The notes: generated by a model from the letters alone, not told the origin. A DNA stretch of 64,000 bases from JBDOQU01 sp039839375 (GCF_039839375.1 NZ_JBDOQU010000002.1:62001-126000), one strand, 5' to 3'. Positions 24,666-33,768 are shown, counted from the stretch's first letter. A program made the numbers and translations.

Positions 24666-25085
24666 ATGCGTTCCGCCCTCTACGTCCTCGCCTTCATCCT
24701 GCTGATCGCCGCGCCCGCCCGCGCGCAGGACATGTCGTCGGACCAGGCCGCCGTCCGCACCGTCATCGAAAGCCAGATCGCGGCGTTCCGGGCGGATGAC
24801 GGCCCGCTGGCCTTCAGCTACGCCTCGCCCATGATCCGGCGCATCTTCCGGACGCCGGAGAATTTCATGAACATGGTGCGGACGGGATACCCGCCCGTCT
24901 ACCGGCCCCGATCGGTCGATTTCCTGGATTTCTCCAGCGAGAGCGGCGTGCCGACCCAGCGCGTCCTGTTCGTCGGGCCGGACGGCGCCACGGCGCTTGC
25001 CCGCTATTACATGCAGAAGCAGCCCGACGGTTCCTGGAAGATCAACGGCGTGGAGATCACCCTGGGCGGCGGGCAATCGGTCTAG
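24666..25085 (+). CDS. Exported DUF4864 domain protein
   Basis: A 139-residue secreted or periplasmic protein. Its signal peptide MRSALYVLAFILLIAAPARAQ ends at ARA-Q. The mature part matches the DUF4864 pattern: AVRTVIESQIAAFRADDGPLAFSYA, then MIRRIF, FMNMVRTGYPPVYRPR and a final DGSWKINGVEI. The fold resembles SnoaL/NTF2-like cone proteins. No catalytic role is established. ATG 24666 has a textbook AGGAGG; an earlier ATG at 24624 lacks one and would prepend 14 residues before the signal. It lies 95 bases downstream of the GntR gene in the same direction and converges with the isochorismatase gene. Confidence 0.88.
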   Translation: MRSALYVLAFILLIAAPARAQDMSSDQAAVRTVIESQIAAFRADDGPLAFSYASPMIRRIFRTPENFMNMVRTGYPPVYRPRSVDFLDFSSESGVPTQRVLFVGPDGATALARYYMQKQPDGSWKINGVEITLGGGQSV

Positions 25086-25102
25086 AATCGGGCCATCTAG
25101 AA

Positions 25103-25636
25103 TCAGGCGGTCTGGAAATCGACCTTGCCGGCCTCCGCCAGATCGACGAATCCGCCCCGCTGAAGGATGCTGTTGTGGTGCGCGACGATGCGGGCGGCCG
25201 ACAGGTCGGGCGTGTCGAAGGTCGTATGTCCGTCGCTGACGAGCGTGACGGAGTAGCCCAGGTCGCGCGCGGCGCGGCAGGTCGTGTCGATGCAGAAATC
25301 GGTCTGCATCCCCGCGACGACCAGACGGTCGATCCCCTGCGCCCGGAGCTTCCCGTCCAGCCCCGTGCCATGGAAGGCGCTGCACCGGTCCTTGTCGACC
25401 ACCGGCTCCCCCTCCAGCGGCGCGACGGCGGGATGGATGTCCCAACCGGGCGTCCCGCGCTCAAGCTCGTCGCCCGCTCCGCCATCATGCCGGACGTGGA
25501 GCACCGGAATCCCGCTCTCCCGCGCCCGGCCCAGCAGGCTGGCGACGCGGGACAGCACCTCCTCGCCCGCATGGGGCCGTTCGTCGAAACCGAACATGCC
25601 GCGCTGAAGATCGATCACCAGCAATGCCGTGGCCAT
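25103..25636 (-). CDS. Isochorismatase-family cysteine hydrolase
   Basis: A 177-residue hydrolase of the isochorismatase-like fold. The catalytic triad is visible: Asp9 in LLVIDLQ, Lys82 in VVDKDRCSAF and Cys115 in GMQTDFCIDTT. The cis-peptide motif VAGMQTD precedes the cysteine. Members cleave C-N or C-O bonds in small amides such as nicotinamide, carbamates or ureido compounds. The sequence fits the broad cysteine hydrolase group and gives no clear substrate. ATG 25636 marks the start of similarity. It is divergent from the gpt gene and converges with the DUF4864 gene, so it is probably a single-gene unit. Confidence 0.92.
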   Translation of the reverse strand: MATALLVIDLQRGMFGFDERPHAGEEVLSRVASLLGRARESGIPVLHVRHDGGAGDELERGTPGWDIHPAVAPLEGEPVVDKDRCSAFHGTGLDGKLRAQGIDRLVVAGMQTDFCIDTTCRAARDLGYSVTLVSDGHTTFDTPDLSAARIVAHHNSILQRGGFVDLAEAGKVDFQTA

Positions 25637-25780
25637 GCGTTCTCTCCCGTCTTGTCTTCCTCCAGCCCATCTATCGGCGGCGGGACGGGGGCCGTCAATC
25701 CCGCCCCCTTGCGATGGACGGAAAGCGACGGTTCGGCTATAAGCCCAGCCTTCCCTTCCGGCTAGAGGACGACGGGGCCC

Positions 25781-26284
25781 GTGAGCGATTCCGCCTTCAA
25801 CAAGAATTTCCCGGTTTCCTGGGAGGAGCTTCACCGCCACACCCGCGCGCTGTCCTGGCGGCTGGCGGAGATGGGGCCGTGGAAGGGCATCATCGCGATC
25901 ACGCGCGGCGGGCTGGTGCCGGCGGCGATCCTGGCGCGGGAGCTGGATCTGCGCGTCGTCGACACGGTCTGCGTCTCCAGCTACGACCACCAGTCCCAGC
26001 GCGAGGCCCGCGTGCTGAAGAATGTGGCGCCGGCGGCCGAGGAAGATGGCGGCAAGGGCTGGCTGATCGTCGACGATCTGGTCGACACCGGCAAGACCGC
26101 CCGCGTGGTGCGGGAGATGCTGCCCAACGCCCATCTGGCGACCGTCTACGCCAAGCCGGCCGGCCGGCCGCTGGTGGACACCTTCATCACCGAAGTCAGC
26201 CAGGACACCTGGATTTTCTTCCCCTGGGACATCGAGCCGCAATACAGCGTGCCGATCGCGGAGGCGCGGCTGGTCCAGCGCTGA
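25781..26284 (+). CDS. gpt: Xanthine phosphoribosyltransferase
   Basis: A 167-residue type I phosphoribosyltransferase. It joins xanthine or guanine to PRPP to form XMP or GMP in purine salvage. The PRPP loop is WLIVDDLVDTGKTARVV, with IIAITRGGLVPAAILA at the N-terminus and the C-terminal DTWIFFPWD block that separates Gpt from hypoxanthine enzymes. Length is normal. The start is GTG 25781 with AGAGGACG upstream. It stands alone between the divergent isochorismatase gene and a repeat-filled gap that separates it from the convergent restriction-like cassette. Confidence 0.93.
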   Translation: MSDSAFNKNFPVSWEELHRHTRALSWRLAEMGPWKGIIAITRGGLVPAAILARELDLRVVDTVCVSSYDHQSQREARVLKNVAPAAEEDGGKGWLIVDDLVDTGKTARVVREMLPNAHLATVYAKPAGRPLVDTFITEVSQDTWIFFPWDIEPQYSVPIAEARLVQR

Positions 26285-26313
26285 GCGGCGGGGGGAACAG
26301 TCCGCGCCTCCCC

Positions 26314-26515
26314 TTCATCCTGAGCTTGTCGAAGGATGCGGGCACACATGGTTCGACAAGCTCACCATGAGGGTCTTCTTGTAGTTGGTCATCCTGGACT
26401 TGATCCAGAATCCATGCGCCGGTCCCGCTTCGCCGGCGGCGAAGGACCGGGCGGCGGCGACGCTTGCGTCGATATCGTATGGATGCTGGATCGTAGTCCA
26501 GCATGACATTGTTTT
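26314..26515. repeat. Palindromic repeats between gpt and the restriction-like cassette
   Basis: The gap holds a dyad-type repeat (TCATCCTGAGCTTGTCGAAGG, mirrored by GTTCGACAAGCTCACCATGA) at 26314-26374. It also holds two members of the composite palindrome family: GTCATCCTGGACTTGATCC..GAATCCATG from 26388 and ATGGATGCTGGA..TCCAGCATGAC from 26479, ending in the usual ATTGTTTTTGTTG. Both flanking genes point inward, so the hairpins may stop transcription from each side. Confidence 0.8.
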
Positions 26516-26552
26516 TGTTGGCCGGTCCCGCTTCACCGACCGCGACCGAGGA

Positions 26553-27755
26553 TCAGGTTTCGACGACGGGCGCCAATGCGGCCGTCTTCGGGTCATAGAC
26601 ATAATCCGTGATGCTTCCGTCCCTGATCTTCTCGACAGCTTCATCGATGATGAACAGCGGAACGAGGAACCATTCGCGCGGAATGACCGGATTGCCGAAA
26701 CGGTCCTTGATCGCGATGTCGAGCCGGGCCGGGTCGAAGATGCGGTGAATCAGGTTTTCCAGCCTGACGCGGTTGATGTTGTAGAGCGTGTAGGTGGCGG
26801 CGATCTCCACGTCCGCCATGAGGAATGTCGGGTCCAGCCTGGCGTTGGCGACGCGCCGCGCCACGTCGCCGCCGGTCACGCCGATCTTGTGCAGCACGTC
26901 GCGGTTGGCGGCGACAAGCGGATGATCGGACTTGCTGCGCAGGACGTAGATGGTCCCGCTCGCAATATCCTCATCGTCGCTTTCGCCGGCGAACAGCGGG
27001 CCAGCGGTCAGCTCGGTGATGCGCCGCCCAGCCTCGTCCTTGTATAGCGCCCGCTGGAGCGACCGGCGAAGCAGGTTGCTCTCGGTCCCGTTGGAATAGA
27101 CCACCCGCAAACGGGCGTCGTTTTCGCCGTTCGGGGCGCGGAAGGTTTCGCCGACTTCGGCGACATAGGCGACCTGACCGCCAAGGATGAAAAACTGCCC
27201 CTCGACGATGTCCGCTTTCAGAAGACCGGCGTCCTTCACAAACTGCCGGGTGGTACGGACGCCTGAATCGAGGTCGAGCCGCACCCGGTCGAACAAAGGC
27301 CTGAACCTCTCGAAATCCGGACATGGCTCACGATCGGCGATCTCCTCGGCGGCGCGTTTCTCGGCGGCGGAGCGGACATGGCGAAGGTCGGTGATTTCGG
27401 AATCGCCTGCGGCCCCCGCGAGTTCGGCCATGAGCGCGTCGGCGTCCATTTCCCCGGCGGACGCGGGCGCGGCGGTTTCCGCGCCGGTCAAAAGGCCCTG
27501 CCGGTCGAGCGGCGCAAGAAGCGAGCGGCACTCCTGCAACGCGCGAAGCCGGTCCAGCCGCACGGCGTAGAGCCGCTCAAAAATATCGCCGTCCTCTCCA
27601 TGCCGAGGTTCGCGGCCATGTTCGTCAACGAAACGCTGGATTTCCTCGAACCCGGCGATGACGCGCTCTTCGCGCGGCGTGCGCCCGGTTTTCTTTGCCG
27701 GCTGGGCGAAGTCCGCCAGTTCGTCGCGCAGTTCGTCAAGGCCAAGGTCACTCAT
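26553..27755 (-). CDS. GIY-YIG (T5orf172-like) nuclease of restriction-like cassette
   Basis: A 400-residue protein. Residues 1-160 are helical and charged, without recognised domain. Residues about 270-385 show a GIY-YIG nuclease pattern of the T5orf172/MUG113 type: GTIYVLRSKSDHP, then HKIGVTGGDVARRVANA, and a catalytic-type glutamate in RLENLIHRIF near residue 332. Start ATG 27755 overlaps the end of the helicase gene by eight bases, which indicates coupled translation. It is the last of four co-oriented genes and is the only obvious DNA-cutting subunit, so it may be the effector that cleaves DNA translocated by the helicase. It could alternatively nick or bind only, because the family includes degenerate members. 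Confidence 0.8.
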   Translation of the reverse strand: MSDLGLDELRDELADFAQPAKKTGRTPREERVIAGFEEIQRFVDEHGREPRHGEDGDIFERLYAVRLDRLRALQECRSLLAPLDRQGLLTGAETAAPASAGEMDADALMAELAGAAGDSEITDLRHVRSAAEKRAAEEIADREPCPDFERFRPLFDRVRLDLDSGVRTTRQFVKDAGLLKADIVEGQFFILGGQVAYVAEVGETFRAPNGENDARLRVVYSNGTESNLLRRSLQRALYKDEAGRRITELTAGPLFAGESDDEDIASGTIYVLRSKSDHPLVAANRDVLHKIGVTGGDVARRVANARLDPTFLMADVEIAATYTLYNINRVRLENLIHRIFDPARLDIAIKDRFGNPVIPREWFLVPLFIIDEAVEKIRDGSITDYVYDPKTAALAPVVET

Positions 27756-29850
27756 AGCGGCCTTCGTCCTTGAAGCGCACGAAGGCGGCGGCGCCTTCGG
27801 CCATGCGCTTTTCCCAAGGGTCGGTCGCACTGATGGACGGGAGCCGTCCCCGCTCTTTCTTGAACTGGACGGCCCGGACGGCAAGCTGCCTGGCTTCTTC
27901 CGGGGCAAGGCTGGTGCGGCGGGCGGAAATGGCGGCGGCGACCTGTTTCAGGCTTTCCTCGGTCATGGCCTTAGAAAGGATGGCATAGGCTTCCTGAAAC
28001 GGATTGATCCGGTCGATCAGGTCGATGTCCAGTTCGCGCACGTCCATCGCGAATTTGCGAACGCCATCGATCAGCGCCGTGTTGGCGCCCGGCTCCTCGC
28101 CGTCACCGCCAAGGGCGATCTTCTTCGCCTGCTGGGTGAGGTTGAGCGCGGCGACGGCGTGCTGACGCACGGCTTCCCGATCGTCCTTATCAAGCTCAGG
28201 ATATTTGTCCTTGATGATCTTGCCCAGGCGGAGCTGTGTCAGTTCCTCGGGAACAAGCTCCTCATCGAACAGGCCACGCTCGATGGAAGGCTTGTCCTGC
28301 ACGAAGGCAGCGATGACCTCGTTCAAATCCTGCTGACAGATGCGTTGCGCCTGCTCGCTCTTCGGCTCGACAAGGCCCTTGATCTCAATCTGGAACCGGC
28401 CGCTTTCCTCGTTGAAGCCGACATTGGACTTGTTGGGGTCGTAGCCGCCTTCACCATAGTCGAAGCCTTCGACCGGCCCGCTTTGCGGGTTCTTCGGTTT
28501 GAACTCGAAGCGGGGCGCCAGCACCTGCTCCATAAGCAGGCTGGCGGCGATGGCCTTGAGCGTGTCGTTGACGGCCTCGGTCACGGCTTCCTCGGAAGCG
28601 TCCGGCTCGGCGATCAGGTTGGTGAAGCGGGCGCGGGTCTTCCCCGGTGCGTCGCGGGTGGCGCGGCCGATGATCTGCACGATCTCGGTCAGGCTGGAAC
28701 GATAGCCGACCGTCAGGGCATGTTCGCACCAAATCCAGTCGAAGCCTTCCTTCGCCATGCCAAGCGCGATGATGATGTCCACATGGTCGCGGTTGTTCTT
28801 CCGCGCGGGATCCTTGAGCGCGGCGGAAACGCGATCCCGCCTGGCCGGGCCGTCGTCCACAAGGTCCGCGATGCGCAGAACGCGGCCGCCAAGCGGACCA
28901 TCGGCCGGCGTCCTGACCAACTGGAAGCCGGTGGCCGGATCGACGCCCTGCCATTCGCCAAGCTCCTCGATGATGTGTTCGACTTCCTTGTTCTTCTGCC
29001 CGCTGCTTTCGCGCGAATTGACGCTGGGAATGTGGATGATGGTTTTCTCGGCCGGGTCCAGCACGGCGAGAATGTCGTCGGCATAAGCGCCGGAGTAGAA
29101 GAAATAGCCGATGTCGAGCTGCTTCAGATATTCGTAGCCGTTTAGCTGCTCGTAATAGGTGTAGGTGATGGTATCGAAACTGGCCTCGTCCCGCGGGGCA
29201 AGGACGGCCTCCGCATCCCCCCGGAAATAGGAGCCCGTCATGGCGACGATATGCGCCTTGTCGCGGGCGATGAACCGGCCCAGATGCAGGCCCAGCCTGT
29301 TATCCGGATTGGCGGAGACATGGTGGAACTCATCCACCGCGACCAGCCGGTTGTCGAACGCCTCCACGCCGAACCTGTCCACCGCGAAGCGGAAGGTGGC
29401 GTGGGTGCAGACCAGCACGCTGTTGGCGTTTCCTGTCGCGGCTTCGCCGCTCCCCGCCTCCTGGTCAACACTCTCAAGGAAGGCCCCAACGCTGGCGACC
29501 TTGCCGCCGTCCTCGCCGGGGGCGTTGCAGAGGTTCCATTTCGGGGCCACGGTCCAGTCGGCCCAGAAGCCGAACTGGCTCAGCGGCTCATCGGCGAAGC
29601 TGGAGCCGATGCTCTTTTCCGGCACGACGATGATCGCCTGGCGCAAGCCCTGGTTCGCCAGCTTGTCGAGCGCGATGAACATGAGGGCGCGGCTCTTGCC
29701 GGACGCCGGGGGCGACTTGATGAGAAGATATTGCTCGCCACGCTTCTCATAGGCGCGTTCCTGCATCGGCCTCATGCCAAGGGCGTTGGCCTTGTCGGCG
29801 CTGCCGTTGCGGGCATAGGTGACGGAGACGGAGGGGACAGCCCGTGTCAT
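27748..29850 (-). CDS. SF2 DEAD/DEAH-box helicase of restriction-like cassette
   Basis: A 700-residue superfamily 2 helicase. The Walker A loop is SPPASGKS (46-53), motif II is DEFH (173-176), motif III is MTGSY, and motif VI is QIIGRATR near residue 393. The two RecA lobes occupy about 30-430. The C-terminal 270 residues are helical and family-specific. The helicase resembles translocating restriction subunits rather than RNA helicases. Its ATG 29850 overlaps the RhuM stop (ATGA), and its own end overlaps the GIY-YIG gene. With a DNA methyltransferase upstream and a nuclease downstream, ATP-driven DNA translocation in a restriction complex is the natural reading. ATP dependence is known for the family; the complex is inference. 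Confidence 0.88.
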   Translation of the reverse strand: MTRAVPSVSVTYARNGSADKANALGMRPMQERAYEKRGEQYLLIKSPPASGKSRALMFIALDKLANQGLRQAIIVVPEKSIGSSFADEPLSQFGFWADWTVAPKWNLCNAPGEDGGKVASVGAFLESVDQEAGSGEAATGNANSVLVCTHATFRFAVDRFGVEAFDNRLVAVDEFHHVSANPDNRLGLHLGRFIARDKAHIVAMTGSYFRGDAEAVLAPRDEASFDTITYTYYEQLNGYEYLKQLDIGYFFYSGAYADDILAVLDPAEKTIIHIPSVNSRESSGQKNKEVEHIIEELGEWQGVDPATGFQLVRTPADGPLGGRVLRIADLVDDGPARRDRVSAALKDPARKNNRDHVDIIIALGMAKEGFDWIWCEHALTVGYRSSLTEIVQIIGRATRDAPGKTRARFTNLIAEPDASEEAVTEAVNDTLKAIAASLLMEQVLAPRFEFKPKNPQSGPVEGFDYGEGGYDPNKSNVGFNEESGRFQIEIKGLVEPKSEQAQRICQQDLNEVIAAFVQDKPSIERGLFDEELVPEELTQLRLGKIIKDKYPELDKDDREAVRQHAVAALNLTQQAKKIALGGDGEEPGANTALIDGVRKFAMDVRELDIDLIDRINPFQEAYAILSKAMTEESLKQVAAAISARRTSLAPEEARQLAVRAVQFKKERGRLPSISATDPWEKRMAEGAAAFVRFKDEGRYE

Positions 29851-30854
29851 TTCTTCTTCACACCTTTCTCCAGCGTCTTCGTCTTGCCCAGCGCCTCGAT
29901 GAAATGCCGTTCCACCGCGCTCGGCTCCTCGATCGCGCGGGCGCGCCAGCGGTCGAACTCATGCCCGCCTTTCAGCTTCGCCGTCTCGGCGGTGACGTGC
30001 CCCGCATGGGTCAGCACATCGCGGTCGCTCAGGCGAAGGAAATCGTCCAGCTTGCCGATCCAGTCACGCATCGTCATGGGCCTGCGGTTCATCGCCTGAA
30101 TTTCGGCGAATTCCAGATAGGCCGTGACGATACGGTTGAGCGCCTCAAGCTCTTCGCCGGTCAGATAATTCTTGGCGACGACGGCGTCGGCCTTGCGCGG
30201 GGGGCCGCCCCTGGACTGATTGGCCCAGGAGGTCAGACCCATATGATCCTTGCCGGCATTCGCTCGCGCGACCACCGTTTCGGCGGCGGTATGTCCGTGC
30301 GCGGCCCAGTGCATCTTGTTCTGCACGGTCTGGAAGAACAGGTTCGAAGCCTCCGCCCTCGGATCGTAGTCCACGCTGGTGGCGTAAACGTCGAGCACTT
30401 TCTTGTAGAACAGCTTTTCCGAGGATCGGATGTCGCGGATGCGCGCCAGCAGTTCCTCGAAATAATCCGCTTGCGCATCTTTCAGGCGCTCGTCGTCCAT
30501 GACGAAGCCCTTGACCAGATATTCGGACAGGCTGGCGGATGCCCAGCGCCGGAACTGCGCGCCGCGCGGGCCGCGGACGCGAAAGCCGACGGCGAGGATC
30601 ATGGGCAGGCTATAATGCTGAGTTCTATACGCTTTTCCGTCCGCCGCAGTCGTCAAGTATTCCTTGACGACTGCGGCGGCGTCCTGCTCCCCCTCGACCA
30701 GGATGTTGCGGATGTGGAGACTGATATTCTGTTTGCTGGCCTGAAACAGTTCCGCCATTTGCGCCTGCGTCAGCCAGACATTGCCGTCGCGTGCACGAAG
30801 CTGAATGACGGCGGCGCCGTCCTCGCTATTGTAAAGGATGATCTCGCCGGCCAT
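29847..30854 (-). CDS. RhuM family protein inside restriction-like cassette
   Basis: A 335-residue member of the RhuM family (first seen in Salmonella pathogenicity island 3). The N-terminus has the typical block IILYNSEDG, then LTQAQMAELFQASKQNISLHIRNIL, a helix-turn-helix-like region, and YSLPMILAVGFRVRGPRGAQFRRWAS. The C-terminal half is helical. No enzymatic role is established for RhuM, and the virulence label is historical. Its gene starts seven bases after the methyltransferase stop and overlaps the helicase start by four, so it is a built-in member of the cassette. A DNA-binding regulator or an accessory subunit are both possible. Confidence 0.88.
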   Translation of the reverse strand: MAGEIILYNSEDGAAVIQLRARDGNVWLTQAQMAELFQASKQNISLHIRNILVEGEQDAAAVVKEYLTTAADGKAYRTQHYSLPMILAVGFRVRGPRGAQFRRWASASLSEYLVKGFVMDDERLKDAQADYFEELLARIRDIRSSEKLFYKKVLDVYATSVDYDPRAEASNLFFQTVQNKMHWAAHGHTAAETVVARANAGKDHMGLTSWANQSRGGPPRKADAVVAKNYLTGEELEALNRIVTAYLEFAEIQAMNRRPMTMRDWIGKLDDFLRLSDRDVLTHAGHVTAETAKLKGGHEFDRWRARAIEEPSAVERHFIEALGKTKTLEKGVKKK

Positions 30855-30861
30855 CGCTGGT

Positions 30862-33660
30862 TCAGCCCCCCATCTTTTTTGCTTTGCCCGGTTTCGCCGT
30901 CCCCGCCGATGCGGTCATCCTGGTGTAAAGGTCGAACAGCTTTTCCAGCCGTTCGGTATCGTTGCGGAAGCGCCGTCCGATATAGATGCGCTCCAGTACC
31001 TCGTCATTGCGCTCATGCGCCTCGCGCAGATCGGCGGGCATCTTCTTCGGGTCATAGAGGTCCGCGATGGTCGCCGGGAAATGCGCCTCCCGCGCCAGCA
31101 GGATGTCCTCGGCGCAACGGGTCAGGTCAGCCCTGTTCTTCTCGGTGAGGGTGGGGACCGGAAAGGTGTTCCAGCCGAGCGTGTTGGAATAGCGGAAATC
31201 GGTTTTCAGCTTACCGCAGATGGTGGCAATCCAGACGAGATGCTGGCGTGAGGCAAGCAGTGCGAGGTTCCAAAGAGGGGCGTCATAAAGGGCGAAAGCA
31301 AGATTAGAGACGATGGAGCGTGGCGGGAGCAAGCCAGCGGGTAGATACTCACGGCGCTCTGAACTGACTTGGGGCATGATGAGGGTATGCCGTGATGCGA
31401 CGGCCTGAATCTGCCGAAATTTGTATGGATAGGCGGCGGCTGGTCTTGTTTCTGCCGCCTTACTTGATGCCCGAAAGTCCCTAACGCGCTCAAACCGTTC
31501 ATGGAGGATCGGTATTTGATTGGCCGCATCGGCCTTGCCACCCTCAACCCAAATACAAAAACGCTCCAATCCGCGAATGAACTCGGCAGCACCGTAGTAT
31601 GGCCGAACGAACTCGGAAGCTTCAGGATTTACAGCAAGTAGATGGTCACGCTCCCGAGACGATAGGCTTAGGTTGCCGTCGTCAGTTGGCTTGTTGCCCC
31701 AAACCATCGGGGTTTTGCCATCTGGCGCCCGAGAGATGGATTGCACGATCACATCTGGCCCAGCGACCAAATAGGCGTTGATGTACTCTGCTTCCCTAAC
31801 GATCACGCTCCCATCTACGGGTGATGAGGAAAAGAGACGTCGAACCTTCCCTGCATGGTTTGAAATACCAACGATAGCTACCGTTACGCCCGCATTGTAG
31901 CTCGCCAAATTGGCCCATCTGAACGAGGTGTGGGCAAAGGCGATCTCGTGTCCGGTCTTGAAGATTAGCGGCCAGAGAAGCGGAACCTGCTCACCTTGGC
32001 AGATTGAGTTGGTGGACACGAAGGCCGCAACTGAATTGGTGTGCATGCCATAATCTGCAGCCTTCATAAACCAGCCTGCGACGTAATCGAGCGACTTCCA
32101 ACCCTTGATACGATGCTCGAAAATAGCCTGTAGTTCGGATTTTTGCTCTGTATCTTGCCATGTGAACCCAAGATACGGTGGATTCCCGCAAATATACGTC
32201 TCCCCGCCTTCGTTCTCGAAGTTAATTTGAGGCTGTTCCAACGGCGTCCGAAACAGGTCATCGCCTACCAGCTTTACACCCATCCCCGTTGGGGGGCAGA
32301 TACTTAGCCAGTCCAGCCGCAGCGCGTTGCCGCAGGTGATCCAGTTTTCGGCATTCAGCGGCAGGAACTCGTTCAGGGCGAGTTTCTGTCCGCGATAGAG
32401 AACATCGCACTGGAACTCGGCGATGATAAGGGCCAGCCGGGCGATCTCAGCGGGGAAATCCCGAAGCTCAATCCCCCGGAAGTTGGTCAGCGGAATAACC
32501 GATTTTCGCCTTTCCTCGCCGCGACGTTCGTTGATGATCGCCTCGATGTCCCGCATTTCCTTGTAGGCGATGACAAGGAAGTTGCCGCTGCCGCAGGCGG
32601 GATCGAAAACCCGGATGCGGGCCATGCGGTTGCGGAGATTGAGGAGCTTGCGGCTGTTGTCGCCGGCCTCCTCCAGATGCTGCCGCAGGTCGTCCAGAAA
32701 CAGCGGGTTCAGCACTTTCAGGATGTTGGGGACGGATGTGTAGTGCATCCCCAGGGCCCCGCGCTCCTCATCATCCGCGACGGCCTGGATCATCGACCCG
32801 AAAATGTCCGGGTTGATCTTCCGCCATTCGAGATTGCCGATATGGAGCAGATAGGTCCGGGCGATCCTGCTGAAACGCGGCACGTCCAGACCGTTGAGTC
32901 CTTTGGCGGAAAACAGCCCGCCGTTGACATAGGGAAATATGTCGGCCCAACGGGGCAGCGCGGCGCTCGCCCGATCCTTGATGGCCGTGTTCATGGCGCG
33001 GAAAATCTCGCCGATCACCTCATGGGTGTTGGACGAGTCCCGCGCGCTCATCTGGTCGATGGTGGCGGTGAACAGGCCCGTGCCGTTGAAGATGTCGGTA
33101 TCTTCCGCGAAGAAGCAGAAGATCAGCCGGGCCATGAAATGATTCATGTCCGGGCGGCGGTCAGCGGTTCCCCAATCGGGATTGTCTTTCAGCAGTTCGA
33201 CATAGAGCTTGTTGAGGCGGCCTGTGGCGCGGATGTCGAACGAGCTTTCCCGCACCTGGCGGACGGTGGTGATGCCGGCGAGCGGGAGGAAGAACCCGAA
33301 ATGGTTCGGGAAATCGGCATAGGCGCAGGCGACGGTTTCGCCGGATTGGAGGTCTTCGGCCTCGAACGCGGCGCCATCGGTGGCGAGGATGAATCTGGCC
33401 TTGCCGCGTGTGGTGGCGGGACTGGCCCGAAGCGCGGCGAGCTTTTCCGTCACGCCGCCGGTGTCGGCGGTGGCGATATGGATGTTGCTGGTCTGCAGGA
33501 CGCCGCCCATATCGGACCTGTTCGACGCGCCGGAGCGCAGCCGCTTGATGGTCGTGGCCTTGTTGCCGAAGGCTTGCAGGAAGGCGAAGGGGAATTCGTG
33601 TGCATCGAATGGCTGCTCGGCGAGCGTGGATATGGCCTCTTCGATCTCAACGGCGTTCAT
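30862..33660 (-). CDS. MmeI-like class I DNA adenine methyltransferase
   Basis: A 932-residue protein with MmeI/YeeA-like organisation. It has an N-terminal domain (1-150), a helical spacer (150-340), a gamma-class N6-adenine methylase core with motif I DPACGSGNF (about 350-358) and motif IV NPPY (about 491), a specificity region (about 600-820) and a C-terminal helical domain ending in a Lys-rich tail. MmeI itself carries an N-terminal PD-ExK nuclease. Here I see no clear D...ExK in the first 150 residues, so this is probably a methylase and specificity protein without cutting activity. The part encoded at roughly 31.2-32.3 kb is AT-richer than the rest. It is first of four coupled genes and would mark host DNA. 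Confidence 0.9.
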   Translation of the reverse strand: MNAVEIEEAISTLAEQPFDAHEFPFAFLQAFGNKATTIKRLRSGASNRSDMGGVLQTSNIHIATADTGGVTEKLAALRASPATTRGKARFILATDGAAFEAEDLQSGETVACAYADFPNHFGFFLPLAGITTVRQVRESSFDIRATGRLNKLYVELLKDNPDWGTADRRPDMNHFMARLIFCFFAEDTDIFNGTGLFTATIDQMSARDSSNTHEVIGEIFRAMNTAIKDRASAALPRWADIFPYVNGGLFSAKGLNGLDVPRFSRIARTYLLHIGNLEWRKINPDIFGSMIQAVADDEERGALGMHYTSVPNILKVLNPLFLDDLRQHLEEAGDNSRKLLNLRNRMARIRVFDPACGSGNFLVIAYKEMRDIEAIINERRGEERRKSVIPLTNFRGIELRDFPAEIARLALIIAEFQCDVLYRGQKLALNEFLPLNAENWITCGNALRLDWLSICPPTGMGVKLVGDDLFRTPLEQPQINFENEGGETYICGNPPYLGFTWQDTEQKSELQAIFEHRIKGWKSLDYVAGWFMKAADYGMHTNSVAAFVSTNSICQGEQVPLLWPLIFKTGHEIAFAHTSFRWANLASYNAGVTVAIVGISNHAGKVRRLFSSSPVDGSVIVREAEYINAYLVAGPDVIVQSISRAPDGKTPMVWGNKPTDDGNLSLSSRERDHLLAVNPEASEFVRPYYGAAEFIRGLERFCIWVEGGKADAANQIPILHERFERVRDFRASSKAAETRPAAAYPYKFRQIQAVASRHTLIMPQVSSERREYLPAGLLPPRSIVSNLAFALYDAPLWNLALLASRQHLVWIATICGKLKTDFRYSNTLGWNTFPVPTLTEKNRADLTRCAEDILLAREAHFPATIADLYDPKKMPADLREAHERNDEVLERIYIGRRFRNDTERLEKLFDLYTRMTASAGTAKPGKAKKMGG

Positions 33661-33768
33661 CTATTTCCCACCCCTCCGACGCGTCCCCCCGTGATTGGCA
33701 ACAAGGGGGGTTCTAGATACATCGCAAAGGGGTTCGGCTCCACGCTTTCGAGAGGGGGTTCGGGGTTG

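Noticed and set aside
26553..33660. BREX or DISARM system
   Set aside because: A methylase and helicase are present, but no brxZ/pglZ phosphatase, brxC ATPase, Lon-like protease, drmB or PLD-type drmC is found beside them.
30862..33660. Methylase as a complete type IIG enzyme that also cuts DNA
   Set aside because: No clear D...ExK nuclease motif is seen in the N-terminal region. A diverged nuclease cannot be excluded by eye, so this is a tentative rejection.
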